DNA of 64,000 nt. Source: Gemmatimonadota bacterium (GTDB lineage: Bacteria; Gemmatimonadota; Gemmatimonadetes; Longimicrobiales; Gaopeijiaceae). The notes under the pieces are model-generated. The model made no database searches. It was not told where the DNA came from and worked only from the letters and a program-made list of their open reading frames with translations. Below are positions 51,872 through 62,471 of the stretch, piece after piece. The stretch spans positions 124,001-188,000 of the forward strand of contig JAWKQN010000004.1 in assembly GCA_041390125.1 (NCBI GenBank). Reading direction: 5' to 3'. The translations under genes were made by a program, and so were the position numbers. Positions within the stretch are counted from its first letter, which is position 1. Every line of letters begins with the position of its first letter.

Positions 51872-53634
51872 TCGGGAACGTCCCGCGCCCCCGGCGCGTC
51901 CGCGTGCTCTCGGATGACGTCGCGAGCCAGATCGCGGCCGGCGAGGTGGTGGAGCGTCCGGCCTCCGTGGTCAAGGAACTCGTGGAGAACGCGCTCGACG
52001 CCGGGGCCACCCGCGTCCGCGTCGAGCTGGCCGGGGGCGGGAAGCAGCGCATCCGGGTGAGCGACGACGGCTGCGGGATGAGCCGGGAGGATGCGCTGCT
52101 GGCGCTCGACCGCCATGCGACCTCCAAGATCGTCGAGGCCGCCGACCTGGTCGGTGTGCGCACGTTCGGCTTCCGGGGTGAGGCCCTCCCGTCCATCCTG
52201 TCCGTGTCCGACTTCGTGCTGGAGACGGCCGACGGCTCCGGCGATCCGGGGACGCGCATCCTGGGGCGGGCCGGGCGCATCGTGGACGTGGCGGACACGG
52301 CACGCCAGCGCGGCACCACGGTCGAGGTGCGCCGCCTGTTCTTCAATGCGCCGGCGCGCGCCAAGTTCTTGAAGCCGGTGGCGGCCGAGACCCGCGCCGT
52401 GGTGGAGCTGCTCGCTCCGCTCGTCCTCGCCCATCCGCCGGTCGCGCTGCAGCTGATCTCGGGCGAGCGCACCCTCATCGACGCGCCGTCCGCCACCGAC
52501 CTGGGTCCTCGCCTCGCCGCGCTCTGGGGCAACGATGCCCTGGATGAGCTCATCCCCGTCCACGGACGGGCGGGGGAGACGGAGGCGTGGGGGCTGGTGC
52601 AGCGACCCGACAAGGCGGGGCCGGGCTTCCGCCGTGTCCAGGTGTTCGTCAACGGGCGCCCGGTGCGCGATGCGCGTCTTCTGCGCGCGGCCGACCGGGC
52701 CTACACCACGACGGTACCGTCCCGTGCACGTCCGTGGCTGTTCCTCTTCCTGCGCGTGCCGGGTGACCGGGTGGACGTGAACGTGCATCCCGCCAAGCTG
52801 GAGGTCCGCTTCCGCGACGCCGGCCCGGTCGAGGCGTTGATCGAGGAGACCGTGCGCACCGCGCTGACCACGGAGGAGAGCGCGGCACCCCTGGGGGGAC
52901 GACCCGCCCGGGCGCCGCTCGTGGTGCGTGAGCCCCCACCCCGGAGATCCGCACCGGGGGACGCTCCGCCCCCCGACCAGATGGCGCTCTTCCTGGCCGG
53001 GGATCCCGGCCCCGGCGAGCCCGCGACCGCGGGATCGCCCGCGCCCCGTCCGTCGCCCCCGTCCGGCCACGTCTGGCAGGCACTGGACACGTACATCTTC
53101 GTCGCGACCCGGGACGAGGTGCTGATCATCGACCAGCACTCGGCGCACGAGCGGGTCCTGTTCGAGCGTCTCATGAACGCCTTCGGGGCCGGTGGGGAGA
53201 CGGCGCAGCGGCTCCTGTTCCCGCTCACGCTCCGGCTGACCCCCGCCGAGGTGGAGCAGGTGCTCTCCCTGGCGGGTCTGTTCGAGCGGGCCGGTTTCCA
53301 GGTGGAGCCGTTCGGCACCGATACGGTGATCGTCCACGCCGTGCCCGATCCCCACCCGTGGTTCGATGCGGAGCGCTGTTTCCGCGAGATGGTGCGCGAG
53401 CTGACCGAGGGATCCGAGCTGGTGCGCTCGGCCCGCAACCAACACGAGCGCATCGCCATGACGTTCGCCTGCAAGGGCGCCATCAAGGCCGGTCAGCGCC
53501 TGGACCAGCGCGAGATGCAGGCCCTCGTGGATCAGCTCTTCGCCACCGAGCTCCCCCATCACGACGTGCACGGTCGTCCCACCGTGGTGCGTCTGTCCGC
53601 AGCCGAGCTGGGGCGGCGCTTCGCCCGCGGATGA
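51868..53634 (+). CDS. mutL: DNA mismatch repair protein MutL
   Basis: This 588-residue protein has the GHKL ATPase N-domain: QIAAGEVVERPASVVKELVENALDAGA, DDGCGM, RHATSKI, GFRGEALPSI and a transducer domain with NVHPAKLEVRF. A Pro/Gly-rich linker (about 340-390) leads to a C-terminal dimerisation domain with the endonuclease motif DQHSAHERVLFE, a form of DQHA(x)2E(x)4E, and ACKGAIKAG. The C-terminal zinc-binding region reads HDVHGRPT in place of CPHGRP, so the Cys is missing. It is co-translated with tatD and miaA. Confidence 0.95.
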   Translation: MIGNVPRPRRVRVLSDDVASQIAAGEVVERPASVVKELVENALDAGATRVRVELAGGGKQRIRVSDDGCGMSREDALLALDRHATSKIVEAADLVGVRTFGFRGEALPSILSVSDFVLETADGSGDPGTRILGRAGRIVDVADTARQRGTTVEVRRLFFNAPARAKFLKPVAAETRAVVELLAPLVLAHPPVALQLISGERTLIDAPSATDLGPRLAALWGNDALDELIPVHGRAGETEAWGLVQRPDKAGPGFRRVQVFVNGRPVRDARLLRAADRAYTTTVPSRARPWLFLFLRVPGDRVDVNVHPAKLEVRFRDAGPVEALIEETVRTALTTEESAAPLGGRPARAPLVVREPPPRRSAPGDAPPPDQMALFLAGDPGPGEPATAGSPAPRPSPPSGHVWQALDTYIFVATRDEVLIIDQHSAHERVLFERLMNAFGAGGETAQRLLFPLTLRLTPAEVEQVLSLAGLFERAGFQVEPFGTDTVIVHAVPDPHPWFDAERCFREMVRELTEGSELVRSARNQHERIAMTFACKGAIKAGQRLDQREMQALVDQLFATELPHHDVHGRPTVVRLSAAELGRRFARG

Positions 53635-54629
53635 GCGTGCGCTCCCCCGATGTCCGGGAGGCGCCGCCGGTCGGGGGCGCCTCCGCGCCGCCCTGGCGCG
53701 TCCCGACCCTCGTGGGACCGACCGCGTCCGGCAAGACGGCCCTGTCGCTGCGCCTGGCCGAGGTGTGGGAGGGGGAGATCATCTCGATGGACTCCCGCCA
53801 GGTCTACCGGGGCCTGGACATCGGTACCGACAAGGTGGCGCTGGCGGACCGGGCCCGCGCCCCGCACCACGGGTTGGACCGTGTCGAGCCCGACGAGCGA
53901 TACAGCGCGGGGCGTTTCGCTCGCGAGGCGACCGCGTGGATCGAAGACATCGTCGAGCGGGGCCGTCAGCCCGTGCTGGTCGGCGGCACGGGTTTCTTCC
54001 TGCGCGCGTTGACCGAACCGATCTTTGCGGAACCGCCCCTGGATCCCCTGCGGCGCGAGCAGCTCCGGGCCTGGCTGGCCGCCCGTCCGCTGCCCGAGCT
54101 CGCCCGCTGGGCGGACGCGTTGGACCCGGAGCGGGCCGCGCTCGCCCGGGCGGGGGGCCGCCAGCGCGTGCAGCGGGTGCTGGAGGTGGCTCTGCTCACG
54201 GGGCGCGCGTTGAGCGAGTGGCACCAGCGGTCGGCCGGCCCGCCGCCCCGCGTGCGCGCCTGGGTCGTCCTGCTCGAGCTTCCACGCGAGGAGATGGACC
54301 GTCGCATCGACGCGCGCGTGGAGCGCATGATCACGGGGGGCCTCGCGGACGAGGTGCGCGCCCTGCGCGCCCAGGGCTATCGGCGGGAGCATCCCGGTCT
54401 GACCGGAACCGGGTACCGCGAGATGTGGGACGTGCTGGAGGGCACCCGCTCCCTGGCGGACGCGGCGGCGGAGATGAAGCGGCAGACGCGCCAGTACGCG
54501 CGCCGGCAGCTCACGTGGTTCCGGAACCAGCTTCCGGACGTGGCGGTTCGGCTCGAGGCGACCCGGCCCCTGGAGGACCAGGTGCGCGTCGTCGTGGACC
54601 ATTGGGAGGAGGAGAGGCGCGCGGCATGA
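53631..54629 (+). CDS. miaA: tRNA dimethylallyltransferase MiaA
   Basis: This 332-residue enzyme adds a dimethylallyl group to A37 of tRNAs reading UNN codons. It has the P-loop VGPTASGKTALS, the DSRQVYRGLDIGTDK motif, HHGLDRVEPDERYSAGRF, VGGTGFFLRALTEP and GTGYREMWDVLEG, then RQYARRQLTWFRNQ in the tRNA-binding region. mutL-miaA is a common gene pair, and here they share ATGA. Confidence 0.96.
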   Translation: MSVRSPDVREAPPVGGASAPPWRVPTLVGPTASGKTALSLRLAEVWEGEIISMDSRQVYRGLDIGTDKVALADRARAPHHGLDRVEPDERYSAGRFAREATAWIEDIVERGRQPVLVGGTGFFLRALTEPIFAEPPLDPLRREQLRAWLAARPLPELARWADALDPERAALARAGGRQRVQRVLEVALLTGRALSEWHQRSAGPPPRVRAWVVLLELPREEMDRRIDARVERMITGGLADEVRALRAQGYRREHPGLTGTGYREMWDVLEGTRSLADAAAEMKRQTRQYARRQLTWFRNQLPDVAVRLEATRPLEDQVRVVVDHWEEERRAA

Positions 54630-55759
54630 AGATCGGGATCAGCTGCTATCCGACCTACGGCGGCTCGGGAGCCGTGGCCACCGAGCTGGGCCTCAAGCTG
54701 GCGGAGCACGGACACGAGGTGCACATCGTGTCGTACGCGCTGCCGTTCCGTCTCGCGTCGTTCCACGAGCGCGTCTTCTTCCACGAAGTGGAGATGGCGG
54801 ATTACCCCTTGTTCGAGTATCCGCCCTACTCGCTCGCCCTGGCCGTCTCGTTGCACGACATCGCCACGCGCTACGAGCTCGATCTCGTCCATGCGCACTA
54901 CGCGATCCCCCATGCCGCCTCCGCATGGATCGCGCAGGAGATGATGGGGAGCGCCGGCCCCCGCATCGTGACCACGCTGCACGGCACCGACATCACGCTG
55001 GTGGGGATGCAACCTTCCTACAAGCCCATCACGCGCTTCTCCATCCTCAAGTCGGACGGCCTGACCGCGGTGTCGGAGTTCCTCCGGGGGGAGACCGTCA
55101 CGCACTTCCAGGTGCCGGACGAGCGGATCCGTGTCATTCCCAACTTCATCGACCCCGACGTCTTCCATCCCGATCGGCAACCCTGTCATCGCGCCAGCCT
55201 CGCGCCCGGTGGTGAGCCGATCCTGATGCACGTCTCGAACTTCCGACCGGTCAAGCGCGTCACGGACGTCATCGAGGTCTTCGGGCGCGTCCGGGCCGCC
55301 CGCCGCGCCCGCCTTGTCATGGTGGGAGACGGGCCGGACCGCATCCGCGCGGAGCAGCGCGCGCGCGAGCTCGGGATCGAGAGCGACGTGCTCTTCCTGG
55401 GCAAGCACGCCACCGTCGAGGAGCTGCTCTCGTGTGCGGACGCCTTCCTGCTGCCGTCGGAGGCGGAATCGTTCGGTCTGGCCGCACTGGAGGCCATGGC
55501 GTCGGGAGCTCCCGTGATCACGTCGCGTGCGGGCGGGCTGCCCGAGCTCGTCGCGGACGGCGAGAACGGATATCTGCTGGACGTGGGTGACGTCGAAGGA
55601 ATGGCCGACGCTGCGCTCGAGCTGCTGGACGACCCCGAGCGTGCACGCGCGATGGGTCGGGCCGCGCGATCCTGGGCCGTGGAGCGCTATTCGGCCGCGC
55701 GCGTGGTTCCCGAGTACGAGCGCTTCTATGCCGACGTGCTCGCGGGGAGCCGGACGTGA
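54626..55759 (+). CDS. bshA: N-acetyl-alpha-D-glucosaminyl L-malate synthase BshA
   Basis: This 377-residue GT4 enzyme joins GlcNAc from UDP-GlcNAc to L-malate, the first step of bacillithiol synthesis. Diagnostic stretches are GISCYPTYGGSGAVATELG, HEVHIVSYALPFRL, VHAHYAIPHAASAWIA, TTLHGTDITLVG, AVSEFLRGET, VIPNFIDPDVF, SNFRPVKRV and PSEAESFGLAALEAMASG (EX7E site). No bshB or bshC gene is in the window. It is coupled to miaA by ATGA and to uppP by GTGA. Confidence 0.95.
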   Translation: MKIGISCYPTYGGSGAVATELGLKLAEHGHEVHIVSYALPFRLASFHERVFFHEVEMADYPLFEYPPYSLALAVSLHDIATRYELDLVHAHYAIPHAASAWIAQEMMGSAGPRIVTTLHGTDITLVGMQPSYKPITRFSILKSDGLTAVSEFLRGETVTHFQVPDERIRVIPNFIDPDVFHPDRQPCHRASLAPGGEPILMHVSNFRPVKRVTDVIEVFGRVRAARRARLVMVGDGPDRIRAEQRARELGIESDVLFLGKHATVEELLSCADAFLLPSEAESFGLAALEAMASGAPVITSRAGGLPELVADGENGYLLDVGDVEGMADAALELLDDPERARAMGRAARSWAVERYSAARVVPEYERFYADVLAGSRT

Positions 55760-56541
55760 CCCTCTGGGACGCGCTGATCCTCGGCATCATCCAGGGCGCG
55801 ACCGAGTTCCTGCCGGTGTCCAGCTCCGGGCACCTGGTCCTGGGACAGACGCTGCTCGGCGTCGAGGCCCCGGGCGTGGCCTTCGAGATCGTGGTGCACG
55901 TGGCCACCCTGATCTCGGTGCTGGTCGTCTATCGGGAGCGGATCGCGCGTCTGGTCGCGGATGCGGTGCGCGGACAGCGCGACGCCTGGAGCTACATCGG
56001 TCTCCTCGTCCTGGCCACGATCCCCGCGGCCGTGATCGGCCTCGGCTTCGAGGACCGCATCGCCGCGCTCTTCGAGGATCCCCGCGCGGTCGCGCTGGCG
56101 TTCCTGGTCACCGGGGCGCTGCTGTGGAGCACGCGCCGGGCGCTGGAGCGGGGCGCCGATCGGCATCCGCGTGTGGGCTCGGCCCTGGCCATGGGCTTCG
56201 CGCAGTCGTTCGCGCTGATCCCGGGGATCTCGCGCTCCGGCAGCACCGTCGTGGCCGGCCTGTGGGCGCGCGTCGACCCCACGGAGGCCGCCGCCTTCTC
56301 GTTCCTGATGTCGATCCCGGCCATCGCGGGCGCCGCGGTGTTGAAGGCTCCGGATGTCATGGCCGCCGGCGGGAACGGCCTGGCGCCCCTTCTCGTGGGT
56401 GGCGTCGCGGCGGCCCTGACCGGGGTGCTGGCCATCCGCTCCTTCGTGGCCTTGCTCAGGCGGCGCGCGTTCCACCAGTTCGCCCTCTATCTGTGGCCGC
56501 TGGGCATCCTGTTCCTGATCTATCTGGGAGTGTGGCGATGA
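55756..56541 (+). CDS. uppP: Undecaprenyl-diphosphatase UppP (BacA)
   Basis: This 261-residue integral membrane protein dephosphorylates undecaprenyl diphosphate to recycle the cell-wall carrier lipid. The signature motifs are present: GATEFLPVSSSGHLVLG at the N-terminus and LIPGISRSGSTVVAGLW (the Ser/Arg catalytic region), with about eight helices. Starts at GTG 55756 overlapping bshA. Confidence 0.96.
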   Translation: MTLWDALILGIIQGATEFLPVSSSGHLVLGQTLLGVEAPGVAFEIVVHVATLISVLVVYRERIARLVADAVRGQRDAWSYIGLLVLATIPAAVIGLGFEDRIAALFEDPRAVALAFLVTGALLWSTRRALERGADRHPRVGSALAMGFAQSFALIPGISRSGSTVVAGLWARVDPTEAAAFSFLMSIPAIAGAAVLKAPDVMAAGGNGLAPLLVGGVAAALTGVLAIRSFVALLRRRAFHQFALYLWPLGILFLIYLGVWR

Positions 56542-57401
56542 ACGAGTCCCCCGACGACCCGGTGCGGGAGGCCGCGGCCCTGATCCGGATGGCGCTGCAG
56601 GAGGACGTGGCGGAAGGGGATTTCACCACGTTGTGGACCGTGCCCGCCGAGACCGAGGCGCGCGCGACCATCGTGGCCAAGCAGCCCCTCGTGGTGTCGG
56701 GCGGCGCGATCGCCGCCCGCGTGTTCACGACGGTGGAGCCGCGCCTCGACGCGCAACCGCTCCTGGCCGACGGAAGCCACGTGGAGAGCGGGACCGCCGT
56801 GATGGAGATCCGAGGCCCGGCCCGCGGGGTGCTCACCGCGGAGCGGACGGCGCTCAACTTCCTGGGCCACCTGTCGGGTATCGCCACGCTCACCCGACGC
56901 TTCGTCGACGCCGTGGCCGGCACCGGCGCGAGGATCCTGGATACGCGCAAGACCACTCCGGGCTGGCGGACATTGGAGAAGCGCGCCGTGCGCGACGGCG
57001 GCGGGGTCAACCACCGCCATGGGCTCTACGACATGGTGATGATCAAGGACAACCACATCGCGGCGGCCGGGGGGATCGAGGCGGCCGTGGCGCGCGTTCG
57101 CCATGGCAACCGCGCCGCGCTCCCGGTGGAGGTGGAGGTCACCACCGTCTCCGAGCTGGTGCGGGTGCTGCCGCTGGGTGTCGACCGTGTGCTGCTGGAC
57201 AACATGTCTGCGGACACCATGCGGGAGTGCGTGCGGCGGGTGCGCGCGCTGCAGGGCCGCGCGCCCGAGACGGAGGCGTCGGGCAACGTCACGCTCGGGA
57301 CCGTGCGCGGCGTCGCCCAGACCGGGGTCGACTTCATCAGCGTGGGCGCGCTCACCCATTCGGCGCCCACCGCGGACCTGTCGCTGCGCATCCTGTCCTG
57401 A
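56538..57401 (+). CDS. nadC: Nicotinate-nucleotide diphosphorylase (carboxylating) NadC
   Basis: This 287-residue enzyme makes nicotinate mononucleotide from quinolinate and PRPP in NAD synthesis. Family marks are EDVAEGDFTT, ERTALNFLGHLSGIAT, ILDTRKTTPGWRTLEK, GGGVNHRHGLYDMVMIKDNH and the DNM segment. The barrel ends in GVDFISVGALTHSAPTADLSL. It starts at ATG 56538, overlapping uppP. nadA and nadB are not in the window. Confidence 0.96.
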   Translation: MNESPDDPVREAAALIRMALQEDVAEGDFTTLWTVPAETEARATIVAKQPLVVSGGAIAARVFTTVEPRLDAQPLLADGSHVESGTAVMEIRGPARGVLTAERTALNFLGHLSGIATLTRRFVDAVAGTGARILDTRKTTPGWRTLEKRAVRDGGGVNHRHGLYDMVMIKDNHIAAAGGIEAAVARVRHGNRAALPVEVEVTTVSELVRVLPLGVDRVLLDNMSADTMRECVRRVRALQGRAPETEASGNVTLGTVRGVAQTGVDFISVGALTHSAPTADLSLRILS

Positions 57402-57402
57402 C

Positions 57403-58191
57403 GTGCGCAGGCGGTGGGAGGGCCGGCAGGTCTCCGACCTCGCCCACGCGTGGGACCTGGAGGCCCTCGAGATCCACGACCGGCTGGGCTCCACCGCCGA
57501 CCGCCTGCGCGAACGCGTCGACGGGGGCCTGCGCCCGTGGGCGGTCGTCCTGGCGGAGGCGCAGACCGCGGGCCGGGGACGTGACGGCCGCGTCTGGAGC
57601 TCGGCGGCGGGGCGCGGGCTGTGGATGTCGGTGCTGGCGCCGGTGCTGACGGACGGGCGCCCCGCACCGCTGCTGGCGGGTGTGGCCGTGGCCGAGGCCA
57701 TCGAGCGGGCCTTCGCCCCCCTGGCGCCCCGCCTCAAGTGGCCGAACGACGTCGAGCTGGGCGGACGAAAGATCGCGGGCATCCTCTGCGAGACAGCTCC
57801 GGGCGCGCCGCTCCGGATCGGGATCGGCGTCAACGTGCTCCACCACCGCGAAGACTTCCCGCCGGAGCTGCAGGGCCTGGCCACGTCCATCGTCGAGGCG
57901 GGCGGCCCGACGGAGCCGGGCTCGCGCGCGCGCCTGGCCGGCGCCATCCTGGAACGCCTGCGCGCCGCCTGGAGCGCGCCCGCCTCCGCGTGGCACGCGG
58001 CCTGGTCGGCACGCGACGCGCTGCACGGTCGGCAGGTCCGCTGTGACGCCGGGCCCTCCGGAGAGGCCATGGGGGTGGATGAGGCGGGAGGGCTCCGCGT
58101 GCGCACCTCCGAGGGGAGCGTGGTGGTGGTGCGCTCGGGGGGTGTGCGTGCGGTGGTGGATTCGACGGCGGACGCTCCGCCGCAACCGTGA
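57403..58191 (+). CDS. birA: Biotin--[acetyl-CoA-carboxylase] ligase BirA (no DNA-binding domain)
   Basis: This 262-residue protein is a class I biotin ligase. It has DRLGSTADRLRE, AEAQTAGRGRDGRVWSS (biotinyl-AMP loop), LKWPNDVELGGRKIAGILCE and GIGVNVLHH. The N-terminus lacks the helix-turn-helix of E. coli BirA, so it only attaches biotin. GTG 57403 follows the nadC stop by one base. coaX follows, a frequent arrangement. Confidence 0.94.
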   Translation: MRRRWEGRQVSDLAHAWDLEALEIHDRLGSTADRLRERVDGGLRPWAVVLAEAQTAGRGRDGRVWSSAAGRGLWMSVLAPVLTDGRPAPLLAGVAVAEAIERAFAPLAPRLKWPNDVELGGRKIAGILCETAPGAPLRIGIGVNVLHHREDFPPELQGLATSIVEAGGPTEPGSRARLAGAILERLRAAWSAPASAWHAAWSARDALHGRQVRCDAGPSGEAMGVDEAGGLRVRTSEGSVVVVRSGGVRAVVDSTADAPPQP

Positions 58192-58199
58192 GGAGGTCC

Positions 58200-58985
58200 A
58201 TGCACCTGCTGTTCGATGTCGGCAACACCGAGACCGTGGTGGGCCTGGCCCGGCCCGGCACGCTCGACATGGTGGCCCACTGGCGCCTCAGCACCCACAT
58301 GCCCCGCACGGCGGACGAGGTGCGTGTGCTGCTGCGGGCCCTGCTCGCCGAAGCGGGGCACGGCGACACCCCGATCGAGCGCGCGGTCGTGGGCTCGGTC
58401 GTGCCGCGCGTGACGTCGGTGCTGGTGGCGGCGCTCGAGACCCTGGCCCCCGGGGCGGTCTTCACGGTCGAGGCGTCCTCGCCGCTCTCCGTGCGGCTGG
58501 ACGTGGACGAGCCGCTCACGGTGGGCGCCGACCGCATCGTCAACACGCTGGCCGCCGCGCGCCTCTACGGACGCGACACCATCGCGGTGGACCTCGGCAC
58601 GGCCACCACGTTCGATTGCATCACGGCCGACGGCGTCTTCCAGGGAGGTGTGATCGCGCCCGGCGTATCGGTGGGACTCGAGTGGTTCTCGCAGCGCACG
58701 GCGAAGCTGCCGCGCATCGGCCTGGAGCTCCCCGAGCGCGTCATCGGGCGGCGCACCGAGGACTGCATGCGAAGCGGCGTGTTCTGGATGGCCGTCGACG
58801 GGGTGGACGGGATGGTCGATCGCATCCGCGCGGAGTGGGGCCGCGCGGAGCCGCTGGTCGTCGCGACGGGTGGCTTCTCGACGCTGCTCGGGCCGCACTG
58901 TCGGACGGTCGAGCGGGTGGAGCCGTTGCTGACGCTGCGCGGTCTGATGCTCGCGGGCGGGGAGCTCAGCGCCCGGGGCGGCTGA
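58200..58985 (+). CDS. coaX: Type III pantothenate kinase CoaX
   Basis: This 261-residue ASKHA-fold kinase performs the first step of coenzyme A synthesis. It has HLLFDVGNTETVVGLA (phosphate loop), GADRIVNTLAA, AVDLGTATTFD and GVIAPGVSVGLEWFS. The start ATG 58200 has AGGAGG only three bases away; GTG 58188, overlapping the birA stop, is also possible (four more residues). Its last 20 bp overlap the convergent isoprenoid synthase gene. Confidence 0.95.
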   Translation: MHLLFDVGNTETVVGLARPGTLDMVAHWRLSTHMPRTADEVRVLLRALLAEAGHGDTPIERAVVGSVVPRVTSVLVAALETLAPGAVFTVEASSPLSVRLDVDEPLTVGADRIVNTLAAARLYGRDTIAVDLGTATTFDCITADGVFQGGVIAPGVSVGLEWFSQRTAKLPRIGLELPERVIGRRTEDCMRSGVFWMAVDGVDGMVDRIRAEWGRAEPLVVATGGFSTLLGPHCRTVERVEPLLTLRGLMLAGGELSARGG

Positions 58986-60057
58986 GCCGGGCGGCGGCCC
59001 CCCGCACCCACGTGTTGCTCCACGCGAGCAGCTGGGTGCGCGCGACGATGCGCGCGACTTCGGGGCGGGTCATCTTGACCTCGCGGGTGAAGACGTCCGG
59101 GTTCGAGCGCGTGAGTGCCAGCGTGCGCAGCGCGAAGAAGAGGGGCAGGGCGCAGAAGACGCGCACTCCGTGCAGGCGGCGCGGCAGCGCGAGCGTGTAA
59201 TGGACGGCGTCGTCCAGGTGCCGCGCCGCCTTGGACGTCAGACGCTCCAGGACCGCGAGAGCCTGCTGCCGGTATGCCGGCTCGAACAGCTCGGGGCCCG
59301 ACAGCCCCGCATCGCGCAGCCAGGTGCGCGGCACGTACAGCCATCCCCGGTGGTGATCCTGGTGCAGGCCGCGCAGCACGTTCACGGTCTGCAGGCCCAG
59401 CCCGAACGAGCGGCCCAGGTCGTTCATCCGCGCGCGGTCGGTGGCCACCTCCGCACTCTCCGCGGCGAACAGGTCGGTGAGCAACCATCCCACGCGCCCC
59501 GCGACCTCGTGCATGTAGTCGTCGAGGTCGGCCTCGTCCTCGAAGTCGGGCCCACGCTCCACCCAGCGCGCCATGCCGCGGGTGGTGTCCCCGACATGGC
59601 GTTGCACGATCCCGCGCCGGGGCTCGGGCAGGGCCCGCAGCGCCTGCAGCACCAGGGCGTACTCCCGGGCCACCGCCGCGTCGGGGGTCTCCTCGTCCAC
59701 CGCGCCCAGCAGGGTGCCGAAGTCGGAGGCGGCAGGCCCCGGCGCCGAGGAGGCCCCGGCCGCAGCGGCCTCGAAGACCGCCCCGGGGTCGGGGGTTGCG
59801 CCGGGATGGGAGGTGGAACGGGACGGGGCCTCGGCGTCCAGCGCGTCGGCCCAGGCCCGGAGCAGCGCCACCTTGCGCACCTCGGGCAGCGTCTCGGAGT
59901 CCTCCAGGTAGTCCGAGACCCGGAGGAGCAGGTAGGCCGTCTGGACCGGCTCGCGCAGGCGGGCCGGGAGGCGCTCGATGCCCACCGCGAAGGTCCGGCT
60001 GGCGATCCGGAGCAGCTCGGCGCGGCGGTGATCGGCAGGGCTGGGTGGTGCGGACAT
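58966..60057 (-). CDS. Squalene/phytoene synthase-family protein
   Basis: This 363-residue all-helical protein resembles farnesyl-diphosphate farnesyltransferases and phytoene synthases: SRTFAVGIERLPARLREPVQTAYLLLRVSDYLED contains the first Asp motif (DYLED, 49-53), then VAGRVGWLLTDLF and NDLGRSFGLGLQTVNVLRGLHQDHHRGWLYVP. The second motif should read RDxxED, but here it is RGLHQD, with Gly230 and Gln233 replacing Asp and Glu. The protein may therefore have a changed reaction. It has an insert rich in Ala/Pro (about 78-112). Confidence 0.85.
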   Translation of the reverse strand: MSAPPSPADHRRAELLRIASRTFAVGIERLPARLREPVQTAYLLLRVSDYLEDSETLPEVRKVALLRAWADALDAEAPSRSTSHPGATPDPGAVFEAAAAGASSAPGPAASDFGTLLGAVDEETPDAAVAREYALVLQALRALPEPRRGIVQRHVGDTTRGMARWVERGPDFEDEADLDDYMHEVAGRVGWLLTDLFAAESAEVATDRARMNDLGRSFGLGLQTVNVLRGLHQDHHRGWLYVPRTWLRDAGLSGPELFEPAYRQQALAVLERLTSKAARHLDDAVHYTLALPRRLHGVRVFCALPLFFALRTLALTRSNPDVFTREVKMTRPEVARIVARTQLLAWSNTWVRGAAARLSRPGR

Positions 60058-60328
60058 GGGCCGAAGGTAGCGACTCGCCGAAGGCCGGGGATACCCCGCC
60101 CAGGGCCGGGCCGCGGTGCCCGGGGCGGTACGCCGCTGGCTCGGCGCCGTCCGCCGCCCGCCCCTGTCGACGCCCCGGTCGCAGCCCTCGGGTGGGGCGC
60201 GGTCGACCCGTCCCCCGGATCGGTCAGGGAGCGGCTGACGTCCAGGCGCCGCCCCTCCCGGAGCACCACGCCCGGTCGGTCCGGGCCGTCGGTGCCCCTG
60301 GGAGAGGCCTCCGGCCGCCCACCCCCGG
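60058..60328. other. Intergenic region upstream of groES
   Basis: Between the divergent synthase gene and the groES promoter I see no gene, no dyad stronger than a few bases, and no recognisable minus-strand promoter. Open frames across it are GC-driven and lack domain features. Confidence 0.5.
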
Positions 60329-60384
60329 TTGACGTCCCTGCGGCCCTTCCTACCTTACTAGCACTCAAGCGCAGTGAGTGCTAA
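60329..60384 (+). promoter_or_regulatory. groESL promoter and CIRCE operator (HrcA site)
   Basis: A -35 TTGACG (60329-60334) precedes a -10-like TACCTT (60351-60356) at 16 nt. The CIRCE inverted repeat follows at 60358-60384: CTAGCACTC, 9 nt, GAGTGCTAA. This equals the consensus TTAGCACTC-N9-GAGTGCTAA except for one base. HrcA binds CIRCE and represses the operon until heat or unfolded protein shifts HrcA. The hrcA gene is not in the window. Confidence 0.92.
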
Positions 60385-60449
60385 CGACACCGCCCGGGGG
60401 GGCGGCCGTCGGAGCGCTCAACAGGTTCATCCGGATGGAGGAGCCAAGC

Positions 60450-60755
60450 ATGGCGACCAAAGCGGCGACCAAGATCACGCCCCTGGCGGATCGTGTGGTG
60501 GTCAAGCCCCTCGATGAGGCGGAAGAGATGCGGGGTGGCCTCTACATCCCTGACACGGCCAAGGAGAAGCCGCAGCAGGGGGAGGTCATCGCGGTGGGCC
60601 CCGGCAAGCTGTCCGACGAGGGCAAGCGGCTGGCGCCCGACGTGTCGGCCGGGGACAAGGTGCTCTACGGGAAGTACTCGGGCACCGAGGTGACCGTGGA
60701 TGGGGACCAGTACCTCATCCTCCGGGAGTCGGACATCCTCGCCATCATCAAGTAG
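60450..60755 (+). CDS. groES: Co-chaperonin GroES
   Basis: This 101-residue protein forms the heptameric lid of GroEL. It has ITPLADRVVVKPLDEAEEMRGGLYIPDTAKEKPQQGEVIAVGPG with the mobile loop (MRGGLYIP), and VLYGKYSGTEVTVDGDQYLILRESDILAII at the end. ATG 60450 with GGAGGA eight bases upstream gives the standard N-terminus; ATG 60435 is possible. groEL follows after 75 bp. Confidence 0.97.
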   Translation: MATKAATKITPLADRVVVKPLDEAEEMRGGLYIPDTAKEKPQQGEVIAVGPGKLSDEGKRLAPDVSAGDKVLYGKYSGTEVTVDGDQYLILRESDILAIIK

Positions 60756-60830
60756 CACGTAGCGCAGCGGATACGCTGCGCTTCTGCATACGTACGCACA
60801 TCGCGAACTCGCTAGGAGACGATACAGACC

Positions 60831-62459
<1,629 letters not shown>

Positions 62460-62471
62460 GAAGGATCCGAA

